A stretch of 64,000 bases of DNA. Source: Modestobacter lapidis. GTDB taxonomy: Bacteria; Actinomycetota; Actinomycetes; Mycobacteriales; Geodermatophilaceae. The notes beneath the pieces were generated by a model. That model was not told the origin of the DNA and did not search any database. It saw nothing but the letters and a program-made list of their open reading frames with translations. The position numbers and the translations under genes are program-made. The DNA lies in contig JABAKE010000016.1 in NCBI GenBank assembly GCA_019779905.1, forward strand, positions 37,132 to 101,131, in the 5' to 3' direction. Positions 47,556 through 56,164 of this stretch are shown here, in pieces (position 1 is the stretch's first letter; each line of letters starts with the position of its first letter).

Positions 47556-49255
47556 CCGAGCCCGCATGGTGGATCGACGCCGTCGTCTACCAGGTCTACC
47601 CCCGGTCCTTCCAGGACTCCGACGGCGACGGGATCGGTGACCTGGGCGGCATCCGACAGCGGCTGGACCACCTGGCCGATCTCGGCGTGGACGTGGTGTG
47701 GTTGTCCCCGGTCTACGCCTCGCCGCAGGCCGACAATGGCTACGACATCAGCGACTACCAGGCCATCGACCCCACCTTCGGCACGCTCGCGGAGTTCGAC
47801 GCCCTGCTCGAAGCGCTGCACGAGCGCGGGATCCGGCTGATCATGGACCTGGTCGTCAACCACACCAGCGACCAGCACCCCTGGTTCGAAGAGAGCAGGG
47901 CATCGCGGACGTCGCCCAAGCGCGACTGGTACTGGTGGCGGCCGCCGCGCGCCGGCATGCCGGCCGGGGAGCCGGGCGCCGAGCCCACCAACTGGCAGTC
48001 GTTCTTCTCCGGCCCCACCTGGGAGCTGGACGGTGCCTCCGGCGAGTACTACCTGCACCTGTTCGACCGCACCCAGCCCGACCTGAACTGGGAGAACCCG
48101 CAGGTCCGGGAGGCGGTGTACGAGATGATGCGCTGGTGGCTGGACCGCGGGGTCGACGGCTTCCGGATGGACGTCATCAACATGATCTCCAAGGACGTCG
48201 GCCCGGACGGCGCGCTGCCCGACGGCCCGCCGCTGCCCGGCAGCCCCTACGGCGACGGCTCGGCGTCCTACCTGTGCGGGCCCCGGATCCACGAGTTCCT
48301 GCAGGAGATGCACCGCGAGGTGTTCGCCGGGCGGCCCGAGCGGCTGCTCACCGTGGGCGAGATGCCCGGCGTCACCGTGGACCAGGCGCGGTTGTTCACC
48401 GACCCGGCCCGCGCCGAGGTCGACATGGTGTTCCAGTTCGAGCACGTGGGGCTGGACTTCGACGGCGACAAGTGGCACTCCCGGCCGCTCCGGCTGCGCG
48501 ACCTGAAGGCGTCCTTCGGCCGCTGGCAGGCCGGCCTCGCCGACGTCGGATGGAACTCGCTCTACTGGGACAACCACGATCAGCCGCGCGCCGTCTCCCG
48601 CTTCGGCGACGACAGCCCCGCGCACCGGCGGAACTCGGCGACCTGCCTGGCCACCCTGCTGCACCTGCACCGCGGGACGCCGTACGTCTACCAGGGCGAG
48701 GAGCTGGGGATGGCCAACGCCCCGTTCGCGTCGCCGGCCGACCTCCGCGACGTCGAGTCGCTCAACCACCACGCCCAGGCGGTGGCGGCCGGGCACGACC
48801 CGGCGGCGGTGCTGGCCGCGATCCGGCCGGTCAGCCGGGACAACGCCCGCACACCGGTGCAGTGGGACGCCACCGAGCACGCCGGGTTCACCACCGGGAC
48901 GCCGTGGATCGGGGTCAACCCCGACCACACCGAGTGGAACGCCGCCGCCCAGCGCGAGGACCCGCGGTCGGTGCTCGCCCACCACCGGTCGCTGATCGCG
49001 CTGCGGCACGCGTCCCGGACGGTCCGGCTCGGCGAGTTCACCATGCTGCTCCCCGACCACGAGGACGTGTACGCCTTCACCCGCGCGCTGGACGGCGAGA
49101 CGCTGCTGGTGGTCTGCAACATCAGCGCCACCCCGTACGACCTGGCCGGCCTGCTGCCGGAGGCGGTGGGCGCGGACCTGGTGCTGGGCAACCTCGCCGA
49201 CGCCGATCCCGCCGTGCTGGGCGCCTGGGACGCCCGGGTGCTGCGGCTGCGCTAG
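47552..49255 (+). CDS. GH13 alpha-glucosidase
   Basis: A 567-residue glycoside hydrolase family 13 enzyme of the oligo-1,6-glucosidase/alpha-glucosidase type. The catalytic residues are D207 (GFRMDVIN), E270 (VGEMPG) and D343 (WDNHDQPR). The substrate loop DLVVNHTSDQHPWF at 99-112 and the start WWIDAVVYQVYPRSFQDSDGDGIGDL are typical. It cleaves terminal alpha-linked glucose from maltose- or isomaltose-type sugars in the cytoplasm. The GTG start overlaps the amidase stop by 4 bases. No sugar transporter or LacI regulator is adjacent. Confidence 0.95.
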   Translation: MTEPAWWIDAVVYQVYPRSFQDSDGDGIGDLGGIRQRLDHLADLGVDVVWLSPVYASPQADNGYDISDYQAIDPTFGTLAEFDALLEALHERGIRLIMDLVVNHTSDQHPWFEESRASRTSPKRDWYWWRPPRAGMPAGEPGAEPTNWQSFFSGPTWELDGASGEYYLHLFDRTQPDLNWENPQVREAVYEMMRWWLDRGVDGFRMDVINMISKDVGPDGALPDGPPLPGSPYGDGSASYLCGPRIHEFLQEMHREVFAGRPERLLTVGEMPGVTVDQARLFTDPARAEVDMVFQFEHVGLDFDGDKWHSRPLRLRDLKASFGRWQAGLADVGWNSLYWDNHDQPRAVSRFGDDSPAHRRNSATCLATLLHLHRGTPYVYQGEELGMANAPFASPADLRDVESLNHHAQAVAAGHDPAAVLAAIRPVSRDNARTPVQWDATEHAGFTTGTPWIGVNPDHTEWNAAAQREDPRSVLAHHRSLIALRHASRTVRLGEFTMLLPDHEDVYAFTRALDGETLLVVCNISATPYDLAGLLPEAVGADLVLGNLADADPAVLGAWDARVLRLR

Positions 49256-49259
49256 CCGG

Positions 49260-49745
49260 TCAGCCGACCCGGGGGTTGTCGGCCCGGTAGGCACCCCCCT
49301 GGCCGGGGGTGCCGGCCGGACGGTGCATCGCGGCGTCCGTGATCTTCTCCTGCCGCTGGGCGAAGACCACCGAGCCGATCAGGAACAGCCCGGAGATGAT
49401 CAGGACGATCGCGCTCAGGGTGTTGACGAACGGCAGATCGATCCCGGTCAGCGGCAGCACGCCCGCCGCGATCAGGAGCAGCGCGGCGAGCACCGCGCCG
49501 GCGGCACGCCAGGGGCTCCTGCCGACCTCCTCGACGCCTTCCTCCGCCTTGTCCCTGGCGTAGTCCAGCGGCTTGCGGGCCCACTCGAAGCGGGTGGCCA
49601 GCACGGCCAGCCCGGCCGCCACGAGCACGAAGCCGGGGCCGGGCAGGACCAGCAGGCAGATGCCGGCGAGGGTGAGCAGTCCGCCGAGGGCGGCGACGAC
49701 GACGGTCTTCACCGCCCGGTTGTGCCCAACCGGGACCGGGATCAT
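49260..49745 (-). CDS. PGPGW-type small membrane protein
   Basis: A 161-residue membrane protein with four hydrophobic segments in two pairs. The first pair holds LLTLAGICLLVLPGPGFVLVAAGLAVLATRFEWARKPLD, the PGPGW/TIGR02611 signature, and the second pair lies at about 90-135. A polar C-terminal tail ends GGAYRADNPRVG. The function is unknown. No ribosome site precedes the ATG. It lies 22 bases after the NAD-glutamate dehydrogenase gene on the same strand and may be co-transcribed. Confidence 0.78.
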   Translation of the reverse strand: MIPVPVGHNRAVKTVVVAALGGLLTLAGICLLVLPGPGFVLVAAGLAVLATRFEWARKPLDYARDKAEEGVEEVGRSPWRAAGAVLAALLLIAAGVLPLTGIDLPFVNTLSAIVLIISGLFLIGSVVFAQRQEKITDAAMHRPAGTPGQGGAYRADNPRVG

Positions 49746-49767
49746 GCGCGGGGGCCAGGGCGTGCTG

Positions 49768-52700
49768 CTACCGGCGGCGCAGCCCGCGCAGCGTGCGGAC
49801 GGCGACCAGCAGCTCGGCGAGCTCGTGCCGGTCGCCGGCGGCGAGCTCGGCCAGCTGGGTCGCCGCCCGTCGCTGCGCGGTGTCCCAGCCGTCCGCCCAC
49901 TGCTCCACCAGCCGGCCGGCCGGCTCGTCGTCGGAGCCGCGCAGGCCGAGCACGTCGGCGGTGAGCACCGCCTGCTCCGCACCCAGGTCGTCGCGCAGCG
50001 AGGCACGGGCCATCGAGGGCCAGCGGCGGTCCCGCGGCAGCGCGGTCACCAGCTCGCGCAGGGGCACCAGGCCCAGCCGCTCGGCCAAGCACTGCGCCAC
50101 CTGGCCGGCCAGCGCGATGGGCGCCCCGGTGTCCTCGGCGACGACGGCCAGGTCGAGCGCGACCGGCAGCAGCGGGGCGGCGGCCGCGTCGGCGGCCAGG
50201 TCGTCGGGCACCCCGGCCGCCTCCAGCTCCGCGGCCCGCTCGGCGTACCCGGCGGCGTCGGCGCCCAGCAGCCAGCCGGGCAGCCCCCCGCGCACCGCTT
50301 CCGCCGCCGCGGCGAACCGGTCCGTCACGGTGGTCAACGACCCGGCCGGCTCGGCGGACAGCTCGGGCACCCGCAGCAGCCAGCGGGCGGCCCGCTCGGC
50401 CAGCCGGGTGCCCTCGGTGCGCACCTGTACCTGCACGGCGGCCGGCACCCGGTTGTCCAGCGCCCGCGCGGCGTCCCACATCCGGTCGACGTCGAACACC
50501 GCCCGGGCCACCGCGTGCGCCCGCACCACGGCCACCAGGGGGGCGCCGGTCTCCTCCGCCAGCCGGAACAGCCCGGTGACCCCGGCGGTGTTCACCGCCC
50601 GGTTGGCCAGCACGGTGGCGACGATCTCCCGGCGCAGCGGGTGCGCGGCCAGCGCGGCGGGGAAGCGCTGCCGCAGGGCGGTGGGGAAGTAGCCGGTGAG
50701 CAGCTCGGCCAGCGCGGGATCGTCGGGCAGCGAGGACTCCAGCACGGCGTCGTTGACCTCGATCTTGGCGTAGGCCAGCAGCACCGACAGCTCGGGCGAG
50801 GTGAGCGCGTGGCCGTCCCGGCGGCGCTGGGTGATCGCCCGGTCGTCGGGCAGCGCCTCGACCGCCCGGTCCAGCCGGCCGCCGCGCTCCAGCGCCCGCA
50901 GGTACCGCTGGTGGGCGTCGAGCAGCCCGCGGGTGGCGGCCACGTCGGAGGCCAGCACGGCGTTCTGCGCGTAGTTGTCGGCCAGGACGGCGACGGCCAC
51001 CTCGTCGGCCATCTCCCCCAGCAGGCCGGCCCGCCCGTCGGGGTCCAGCCGCCCCTCGTCGACCACCCGGTTCAGCGCGATCTTGATGTTGACCTCGTGG
51101 TCGGAGGTGTCGACGCCGGCGGAGTTGTCGATGGCGTCGGTGTTGACCCGCCCGCCGGCCAGCGCGAACTCGATCCGGCCGCGCTGGGTGAGCCCCAGGT
51201 TGCCGCCCTCGCCGACCACCTTGACCCGCAGCTGCCCGCCGTCCACGCGCACCGCGTCGTTGGCCTTGTCCCCCACGTCCAGCGCGCTCTCGGTCGCGGC
51301 CTTGACGTAGGTGCCGATCCCGCCGTTGAACAGCAGGTCCACCGGGGCCAGCAGCACGGCGCGGACCAGCTCGGCGGGGCTGAGCGCCTCGACGTCGTCG
51401 GCCAGGCCCAGGGCGGTGCGCATCGGCTGGGACACCGGCACCGACTTCGCCGTCCGCGGCCACACCCCTCCGCCGTCGCTGATCAGCGTGCTGTCGTAGT
51501 CGGCCCAGGAGGAGCGCGGCAGCCCGAACAGCCGGCGGCGCTCGGCGTAGGAGGTGGCGGCGTCCGGATCCGGGTCGACGAAGACGTGCCGGTGGTCGAA
51601 GGCGGCCACCAGCCGGAGGTGCTCGGACAGCAGCATGCCGTTGCCGAAGACGTCGCCGGACATGTCGCCGATCCCGACGACGGTGACCTCCTGGCCCTGC
51701 ACGTCCACCCCGAGCTCGCGGAAGTGCCGGGTCACCGACTCCCAGGCGCCGCGGGCGGTGATGCCCATCGCCTTGTGGTCGTAGCCGACCGAGCCGCCGG
51801 AGGCGAAGGCATCCCCCAGCCAGAACCCGCGCTCGATCGCCACGGCATTGGCCAGGTCGGAGAAGGTCGCCGTCCCCTTGTCCGCGGCGACGACGAGGTA
51901 GGTGTCGTCGCCGTCGTGCCGGACGACCCGCTCCGGCGGGACCACCGCCCCGTCGACCAGGTTGTCCGTCAGCGACAGCAGGGCGCCGATGAACAGCTTG
52001 TAGCAGGCCTGCCCCTCGGCGACCACGTCGTCGCGGGAAGCGCCCTCCGGCGGTGGGTCCAGCACCACGAAACCGCCCTTGGCGCCGGTCGGCACGATCA
52101 CGGTGTTCTTCACCGTCTGGGCCTTCACCAGCCCCAGCACCTCGGTGCGGAGATCCTCCCGGCGGTCGCTCCAGCGCAGCCCGCCCCGGGCGACCGCGCC
52201 GAAGCGCAGGTGCACGCCCATCACCCGCGGCGAGCTGACCCACACCTCCCGGGCCGGGCGCGGTTCGGGGAGGTCGGGCACGGCGTGCGGATCGAGCTTG
52301 AGCGCCAGCGGGGTGCCGTCGACGAAGACGCCGGGGGTGTAGGCCGTCGTCCGGAGGGTGGCCCGCACCGCGGCCAGCAGCGAGGACAGCACCCGGTCGG
52401 CGTCCAGGGAGGCGACCTGCCCGATGGCCGCGGTCAGCGACTCGACCAGCTCGGCCTCCCTGGCCGGCCGGCTGCTCGCCCGGTCGGGCCGGAACCGGGT
52501 CTCGAACAGCGCGATCAGCCGGGCGACCACGTCGGGGTGGTCGCCGAGCACCTGCTCCACGTAGCGCGAGCCGAACGGCAGCCCGCCCTGGCGCAGCCAC
52601 TGGACGTAGGCCCGCAGCACCGCGACCTGCCGCCAGTTCAGCCCGGCCAGCAGCACCAGCGCGTTGAGCCCGTCGTCCTCGGCCCGACGGGTCCAGACCG

Positions 52701-54723
52701 CGGCGATCGCATCCGTGAAGCGCTCGGCGAGGCTCCCGGCGAACGGCACCTCCCGGGCGGGGGCGGCCAGGCCGAAGTCGTACACCCAGGCCAGCGGCGC
52801 GCCGATCCGGTCGATCTCGTAGGGCCGCTCGTCGAGCACGTCCACGCCCATGTGCTGCAGCACCGGCAGCACGTCGGACAGCAGCAGCCGCTCCCCCACC
52901 CGGTACACCGTCAGCCGGCGTTCGCCGGCCGCGGCGTCGCGCGGCGCCCACAGCCGCAGGTCGATCGCCCCGGGGGGCAGCGACTCGAGCCGGGCCAGGT
53001 CGCCGACGGCGACCTCGGCCGGGAAGTCCTCCTGGTAGGCGGCCGGGAAGGCGTCGGCGGCCCGGGCCAGCAGCCGGGGGGCGTCGTCGCCGTACCGGGC
53101 GGCCAGCGCGTGGGCGAGGTCGTCGGTCCAGCTGCGGGCGGCGTCGGCGAGCGCCGTCTCCAGGCCCGCGACGTCGACGGCGGGCAGGGAGGGCCCGTCC
53201 CGCCGGCTCACCGGGACCCGGACGACGAAGTGCAGCCGGCTCAGCACCGACTCGGTGGAGCGCACCGTGTACTCGACGCTGGTGCCGCCCAGCCGCTCGA
53301 GCAGCAGGCGCTGCATGGTCAGCCGCACCTCGGTCGTGTACCGGTCGCGCGGCAGGTAGACCAGGCAGGAGAAGAACCGGCCGAAGGGGTCGCGGCGCAG
53401 GAACAGCCGGGTCTGGCGCCGCTCGCGCAGGTGCAGCACGGCCAGCGCGACCGGCAGCAGCTCGTCGACCTCGACCTGCAGCAGCTCGTCGCGGGGATAG
53501 GTCTCCAGCACGTCGAGCAGCTCCTTGCCCGAGTGGCTGTCGGCCGGCACCCCGGACCGGGCCAGCACCTCGGCCGCCGTGCGGCGCACCAGCGGCACGT
53601 CCCGGACGCTGCTGGTGTAGGCCTCGTTCGGGAACAGACCGACCAGCCGCTGCTGGCGGTGCCGGCCGTCCTCGCCGGGCAGGTTGACCGTCACCACGTC
53701 CAGCCAGCCGGGCCGGTGCACCGTGGAGCGGGCATCGCCCTTGGTGACCACGACCCGCCGGCGGGAGACCACGCCGGCGGCGGCCAGCCCGGCCGGGACG
53801 ACGGGGGTGCCGGGGTCGACGTCGCTGCGCAGCACACCCAGGCCCGAGCCCGGCACCAGCGCCGTCCCGCCGTCGGGGAGCAGGTCGACGGCGCGGGCGC
53901 CGAGGAAGACGAAGTTTCTCCTCGCCAGCCAGCGCAGCAGCTCCGCGGCCTCTCTCGGGTCGGCGGCGGGGTGCACGTCGACGTCCGCGGCCGGCCCGGG
54001 CGCGGGGAGGGCATCCAGCGCGTCGGCCAGCGTGCGGGCGCGCTGGCGCAGCCGGCCGGCGTCCTCGTGCACGCTGCGGACGTCGGCGAGCACGGTCCGC
54101 AGGCCGGTGACCAGGTCGGCGGTGGCCTCGTCGTCGACCGCACCGTCCAGGACGACGGCCATCCAAGACTCGGGCAGCGCGTCGGCGCCGCAACGGGCGG
54201 CGTCCGAGCTGTCGCAGAGGGCCAGCAGCCGGCCGCTGACGTCCCGTCGCACCACGACGACCGGGTGGACGACGTGATCCAGGCCGACGCCCTGGCGGAC
54301 GACCTCGGCGGTGACCGAGTCGACCAGGAACGGCATGTCGTCGGTGACCACCCGCAGCACGGCCCCACCGCCGTCGCGGCGGTGCACGTCGATCGTCGCC
54401 GAGCCCTGGGGCCGAGTGCCGGCCAGCCGCAGGTGCCCCAGGGCCAGTGCGGCGAGGGCCTCCGGATCACGGCCGACCACCTCGGCGGCCGGCTCACCCC
54501 CGTAGAAGCGGTGCAGCAGCACGCTCAGCTCGTCGGGGCCGACGGCCCCGGGCAGCTCCCCGCCCCTGGGGAACTGGCGGCCGGCCGCCTCGGCGGCGCG
54601 GTCCAGCAGCCGGCGCTTCTCCTGCTGGGCGGCCTCGAGCGCCGCCAGGTCGACGGGGACCTCGGGGAGCCGGTCGAGCAGCGCCTCCGTGTCCGGATGG
54701 GGGGGCGGGACGGTGCGTGCCAT
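49768..54723 (-). CDS. gdh: NAD-dependent glutamate dehydrogenase, large (180 kDa) class
   Basis: A 1651-residue L_180-class NAD-glutamate dehydrogenase that deaminates glutamate to 2-oxoglutarate. The N-terminal 700 residues carry ACT-like regulatory domains (MPFLVDSVTAEVVRQG near 130, RNFVFLGAR near 268). The catalytic domain begins near 800: ARGGLRWSDRREDLRTEVLG, then VPTGAKGGFVV with the substrate lysine, GIGDMSGDVFGNGMLLS for NAD binding, and FNGGIGTYVKA. A long helical C-terminus follows. Length is typical for the class in actinobacteria. The stop is TAG. The opposite strand is also open for nearly the whole length, which is a mirror effect of codon bias. Confidence 0.96.
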   Translation of the reverse strand: MARTVPPPHPDTEALLDRLPEVPVDLAALEAAQQEKRRLLDRAAEAAGRQFPRGGELPGAVGPDELSVLLHRFYGGEPAAEVVGRDPEALAALALGHLRLAGTRPQGSATIDVHRRDGGGAVLRVVTDDMPFLVDSVTAEVVRQGVGLDHVVHPVVVVRRDVSGRLLALCDSSDAARCGADALPESWMAVVLDGAVDDEATADLVTGLRTVLADVRSVHEDAGRLRQRARTLADALDALPAPGPAADVDVHPAADPREAAELLRWLARRNFVFLGARAVDLLPDGGTALVPGSGLGVLRSDVDPGTPVVPAGLAAAGVVSRRRVVVTKGDARSTVHRPGWLDVVTVNLPGEDGRHRQQRLVGLFPNEAYTSSVRDVPLVRRTAAEVLARSGVPADSHSGKELLDVLETYPRDELLQVEVDELLPVALAVLHLRERRQTRLFLRRDPFGRFFSCLVYLPRDRYTTEVRLTMQRLLLERLGGTSVEYTVRSTESVLSRLHFVVRVPVSRRDGPSLPAVDVAGLETALADAARSWTDDLAHALAARYGDDAPRLLARAADAFPAAYQEDFPAEVAVGDLARLESLPPGAIDLRLWAPRDAAAGERRLTVYRVGERLLLSDVLPVLQHMGVDVLDERPYEIDRIGAPLAWVYDFGLAAPAREVPFAGSLAERFTDAIAAVWTRRAEDDGLNALVLLAGLNWRQVAVLRAYVQWLRQGGLPFGSRYVEQVLGDHPDVVARLIALFETRFRPDRASSRPAREAELVESLTAAIGQVASLDADRVLSSLLAAVRATLRTTAYTPGVFVDGTPLALKLDPHAVPDLPEPRPAREVWVSSPRVMGVHLRFGAVARGGLRWSDRREDLRTEVLGLVKAQTVKNTVIVPTGAKGGFVVLDPPPEGASRDDVVAEGQACYKLFIGALLSLTDNLVDGAVVPPERVVRHDGDDTYLVVAADKGTATFSDLANAVAIERGFWLGDAFASGGSVGYDHKAMGITARGAWESVTRHFRELGVDVQGQEVTVVGIGDMSGDVFGNGMLLSEHLRLVAAFDHRHVFVDPDPDAATSYAERRRLFGLPRSSWADYDSTLISDGGGVWPRTAKSVPVSQPMRTALGLADDVEALSPAELVRAVLLAPVDLLFNGGIGTYVKAATESALDVGDKANDAVRVDGGQLRVKVVGEGGNLGLTQRGRIEFALAGGRVNTDAIDNSAGVDTSDHEVNIKIALNRVVDEGRLDPDGRAGLLGEMADEVAVAVLADNYAQNAVLASDVAATRGLLDAHQRYLRALERGGRLDRAVEALPDDRAITQRRRDGHALTSPELSVLLAYAKIEVNDAVLESSLPDDPALAELLTGYFPTALRQRFPAALAAHPLRREIVATVLANRAVNTAGVTGLFRLAEETGAPLVAVVRAHAVARAVFDVDRMWDAARALDNRVPAAVQVQVRTEGTRLAERAARWLLRVPELSAEPAGSLTTVTDRFAAAAEAVRGGLPGWLLGADAAGYAERAAELEAAGVPDDLAADAAAAPLLPVALDLAVVAEDTGAPIALAGQVAQCLAERLGLVPLRELVTALPRDRRWPSMARASLRDDLGAEQAVLTADVLGLRGSDDEPAGRLVEQWADGWDTAQRRAATQLAELAAGDRHELAELLVAVRTLRGLRRR

Positions 54724-54747
54724 ACCCCGTCACGCTAGCGACTCGGG

Positions 54748-55137
54748 TCAGCCGGCGCGCACCTTCAGCGGGAGCAGCAGCTCGGCGATCCAGCTGAAGA
54801 CGGCGATCAGCAGACCGCCCACCAGCGCCGCCCAGAAACCGTCGACCTCGAGCCGTTCGGACAGCAGGGCGGTCAGGCCGAGCAGCGCCGCGTTGACGAC
54901 CAGCAGGAACAGCCCGAGGGTCAGCACGACGAACGGCAGCGACAGCAGCCGCAGCACCGGCCCGACGATCGAGTTGACGACCGCGAAGATCAGCGCGATC
55001 CAGAGGTAGGTGCCGGTGATGCCGAACAGGGCGTCGTCATTGCCCAGGATCCGGATGCCGTCGTACAACTGCGTGACCGCGTAGAAGATCACCGCGAGGA
55101 CGGCGACGCGGACGACGAACTTGCCGATCGTGGCCAT
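54748..55137 (-). CDS. Holin-superfamily-4/YvlD-like membrane protein
   Basis: A 129-residue protein with four membrane segments: VVRVAVLAVIFYAV, YLWIALIFAVVNSIVGPVL, LPFVVLTLGLFLLVVNAALLGL and FWAALVGGLLIAVFSWI. The pattern matches the widespread phage-holin family 4 / YvlD proteins, which despite the name are chromosomal membrane proteins of unknown role. ATG 55137 is preferred over two in-frame starts upstream. It is followed 24 bases later by the glutamate dehydrogenase gene. It gives no evidence of a prophage. Confidence 0.85.
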   Translation of the reverse strand: MATIGKFVVRVAVLAVIFYAVTQLYDGIRILGNDDALFGITGTYLWIALIFAVVNSIVGPVLRLLSLPFVVLTLGLFLLVVNAALLGLTALLSERLEVDGFWAALVGGLLIAVFSWIAELLLPLKVRAG

Positions 55138-55185
55138 GCGGATCACGCTAGCGCCCGAAGATCACCTCCTGGGCCTCTGCCACCG

Positions 55186-55214
55186 TCTAGGCCTTTCTCG
55201 CGTCATCCCTAGAC
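55186..55214. promoter_or_regulatory. GTCTAGG-CCTAGAC inverted repeat
   Basis: GTCTAGG (55186-55192) and CCTAGAC (55208-55214) form perfect 7-base arms around 15 bases. The site lies 36 bases before the VTT-domain gene. CTAG is otherwise rare in the window outside stop-codon overlaps. It belongs to a cluster of similar CTAG dyads at 56048-56144. Confidence 0.5.
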
Positions 55215-55249
55215 GAGGGCAGACGGACCGCGACGGCACACTGGGGCCC

Positions 55250-55957
55250 GTGACCGGCCCGTCGATGCCCGCCCGGGCGCGTGCCCGCCTCCGCCGGCTA
55301 CCGCCCCGCGCCGTCCGGCACGCGGTACTGCTCGTCCTCCTCGTCGCCGCGGGCTGCCTCGTCGCCGTGCTGGTCGACGTACCGGAGGTCGGCACGCTGC
55401 ACGATTGGCTCGCCGACCGCGGCCCGCTGGGCTGGACGGCGCTGCTCGCCGGCCTGGCGGTGGCCACCCTGGCCCCGGTCCCGCGAACCGCACTGTCGGT
55501 GCTGGCCGGCGTGCTGGCCGGTTTCTGGGCGGGGCTGGCCCTGGCGCTGGCCAGCGGCGTGCTCGGGGCACTGGCGGGGTTCGCGCTCGCCCGCCGGCTG
55601 GGGCGGGAGGCGGTCACCCGGCTGGCCGGGCCGCGCCTGGCCCGGGCCGACGCCCTGCTGGCGCGCCGCGGCACGCTGGCGGTGCTGACCGGGCGGCTGG
55701 TGCCGGTGGTGCCGTTCACCCTGGTCAGCTACGCCGGGGGGCTGTCCGGCATCCGGTTGCGCGACTACCTGGCCGGCACCGCGCTCGGACTGGTTCCCGG
55801 CACCGTCCTGCACGTCGCGATCGGCGCGACGGTGGGGTCCGCGGGGGAGCAGCCGACGCTGCTGCTGAGTCTCGTGCCGTTGGCCCTGGCGCTCGCGGTG
55901 CTGGCCGGCGCACGCGCGTGGTCCCGCCGGGACACCGGCGCCCGCGCCGCGAGCTGA
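55250..55957 (+). CDS. VTT-domain (TVP38/TMEM64-like) membrane protein
   Basis: A 235-residue membrane protein of the SNARE-associated/DedA-like VTT family. After a basic N-terminus there are about five hydrophobic segments. The family core is LAPVPRTALSVLAGVLAGFWAGL, the reentrant G-rich helix GALAGFALARRLGREAV, and LTGRLVPVVPFTLVSYAGGLSGIRLRDYLAGTALGLVPG. Relatives act as lipid scramblases or transporters. The GTG at 55250 has CACACT 13 bases upstream as a possible -10 box. It lies between two groups of CTAG dyads. Confidence 0.85.
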   Translation: MTGPSMPARARARLRRLPPRAVRHAVLLVLLVAAGCLVAVLVDVPEVGTLHDWLADRGPLGWTALLAGLAVATLAPVPRTALSVLAGVLAGFWAGLALALASGVLGALAGFALARRLGREAVTRLAGPRLARADALLARRGTLAVLTGRLVPVVPFTLVSYAGGLSGIRLRDYLAGTALGLVPGTVLHVAIGATVGSAGEQPTLLLSLVPLALALAVLAGARAWSRRDTGARAAS

Positions 55958-56047
55958 CCCAGTCGTTCGAACGCCTGTTCGAGAAGCCTGCTAGCCTGGA
56001 ACGCGCCGACACCGCGGAGAACTTGGTCGATCGGGTCATCTGTCGCT

Positions 56048-56087
56048 GTCTGGCATCGTCTAGCCCGTGCGCTAGAGATGGCCAGAC
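56048..56087. promoter_or_regulatory. Extended CTAG inverted repeat upstream of ATPase gene
   Basis: GTCTGGCATCGTCTAGC (56048-56064) is repeated in inverted form as GCTAGAGATGGCCAGAC (56071-56087), with a 6-base centre and one or two indels. The core TCTAGC-ccgtgc-GCTAGA has perfect 6-base arms. Its centre lies about 98 bases before the ATPase start. Confidence 0.55.
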
Positions 56088-56124
56088 GGCGGTCGCGACC
56101 CGATCGATGCCGTGTTCTACGCCT

Positions 56125-56157
56125 GTCTATCGCGCGCGCTAGACAACGGCATAACCT
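56125..56157 (+). promoter_or_regulatory. Palindrome and -10 box of archaeal-type ATPase gene
   Basis: GTCTATCGCGCGCGCTAGAC (56125-56144) is a palindrome with one mismatched pair. TAACCT (56152-56157) fits the TANNNT -10 box and begins 13 bases before the ATG, so the transcript should be leaderless. The palindrome would cover the -35 region, a good place for a repressor. Confidence 0.6.
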
Positions 56158-56164
56158 GCTCGAC

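Noticed and set aside
49573..54738. A 1721-codon open frame on the plus strand opposite the glutamate dehydrogenase gene
   Set aside because: It mirrors the real gene's codon bias (G/C at third positions avoids stops on the other strand), contains no domain motif, and is rich in Gln, His, Val and Gly as expected from antisense of Ala/Leu/Asp/Arg codons.
54748..55137. Phage holin-family protein as a sign of a prophage
   Set aside because: The family is widely chromosomal; no integrase, capsid, terminase or lysin gene is near.
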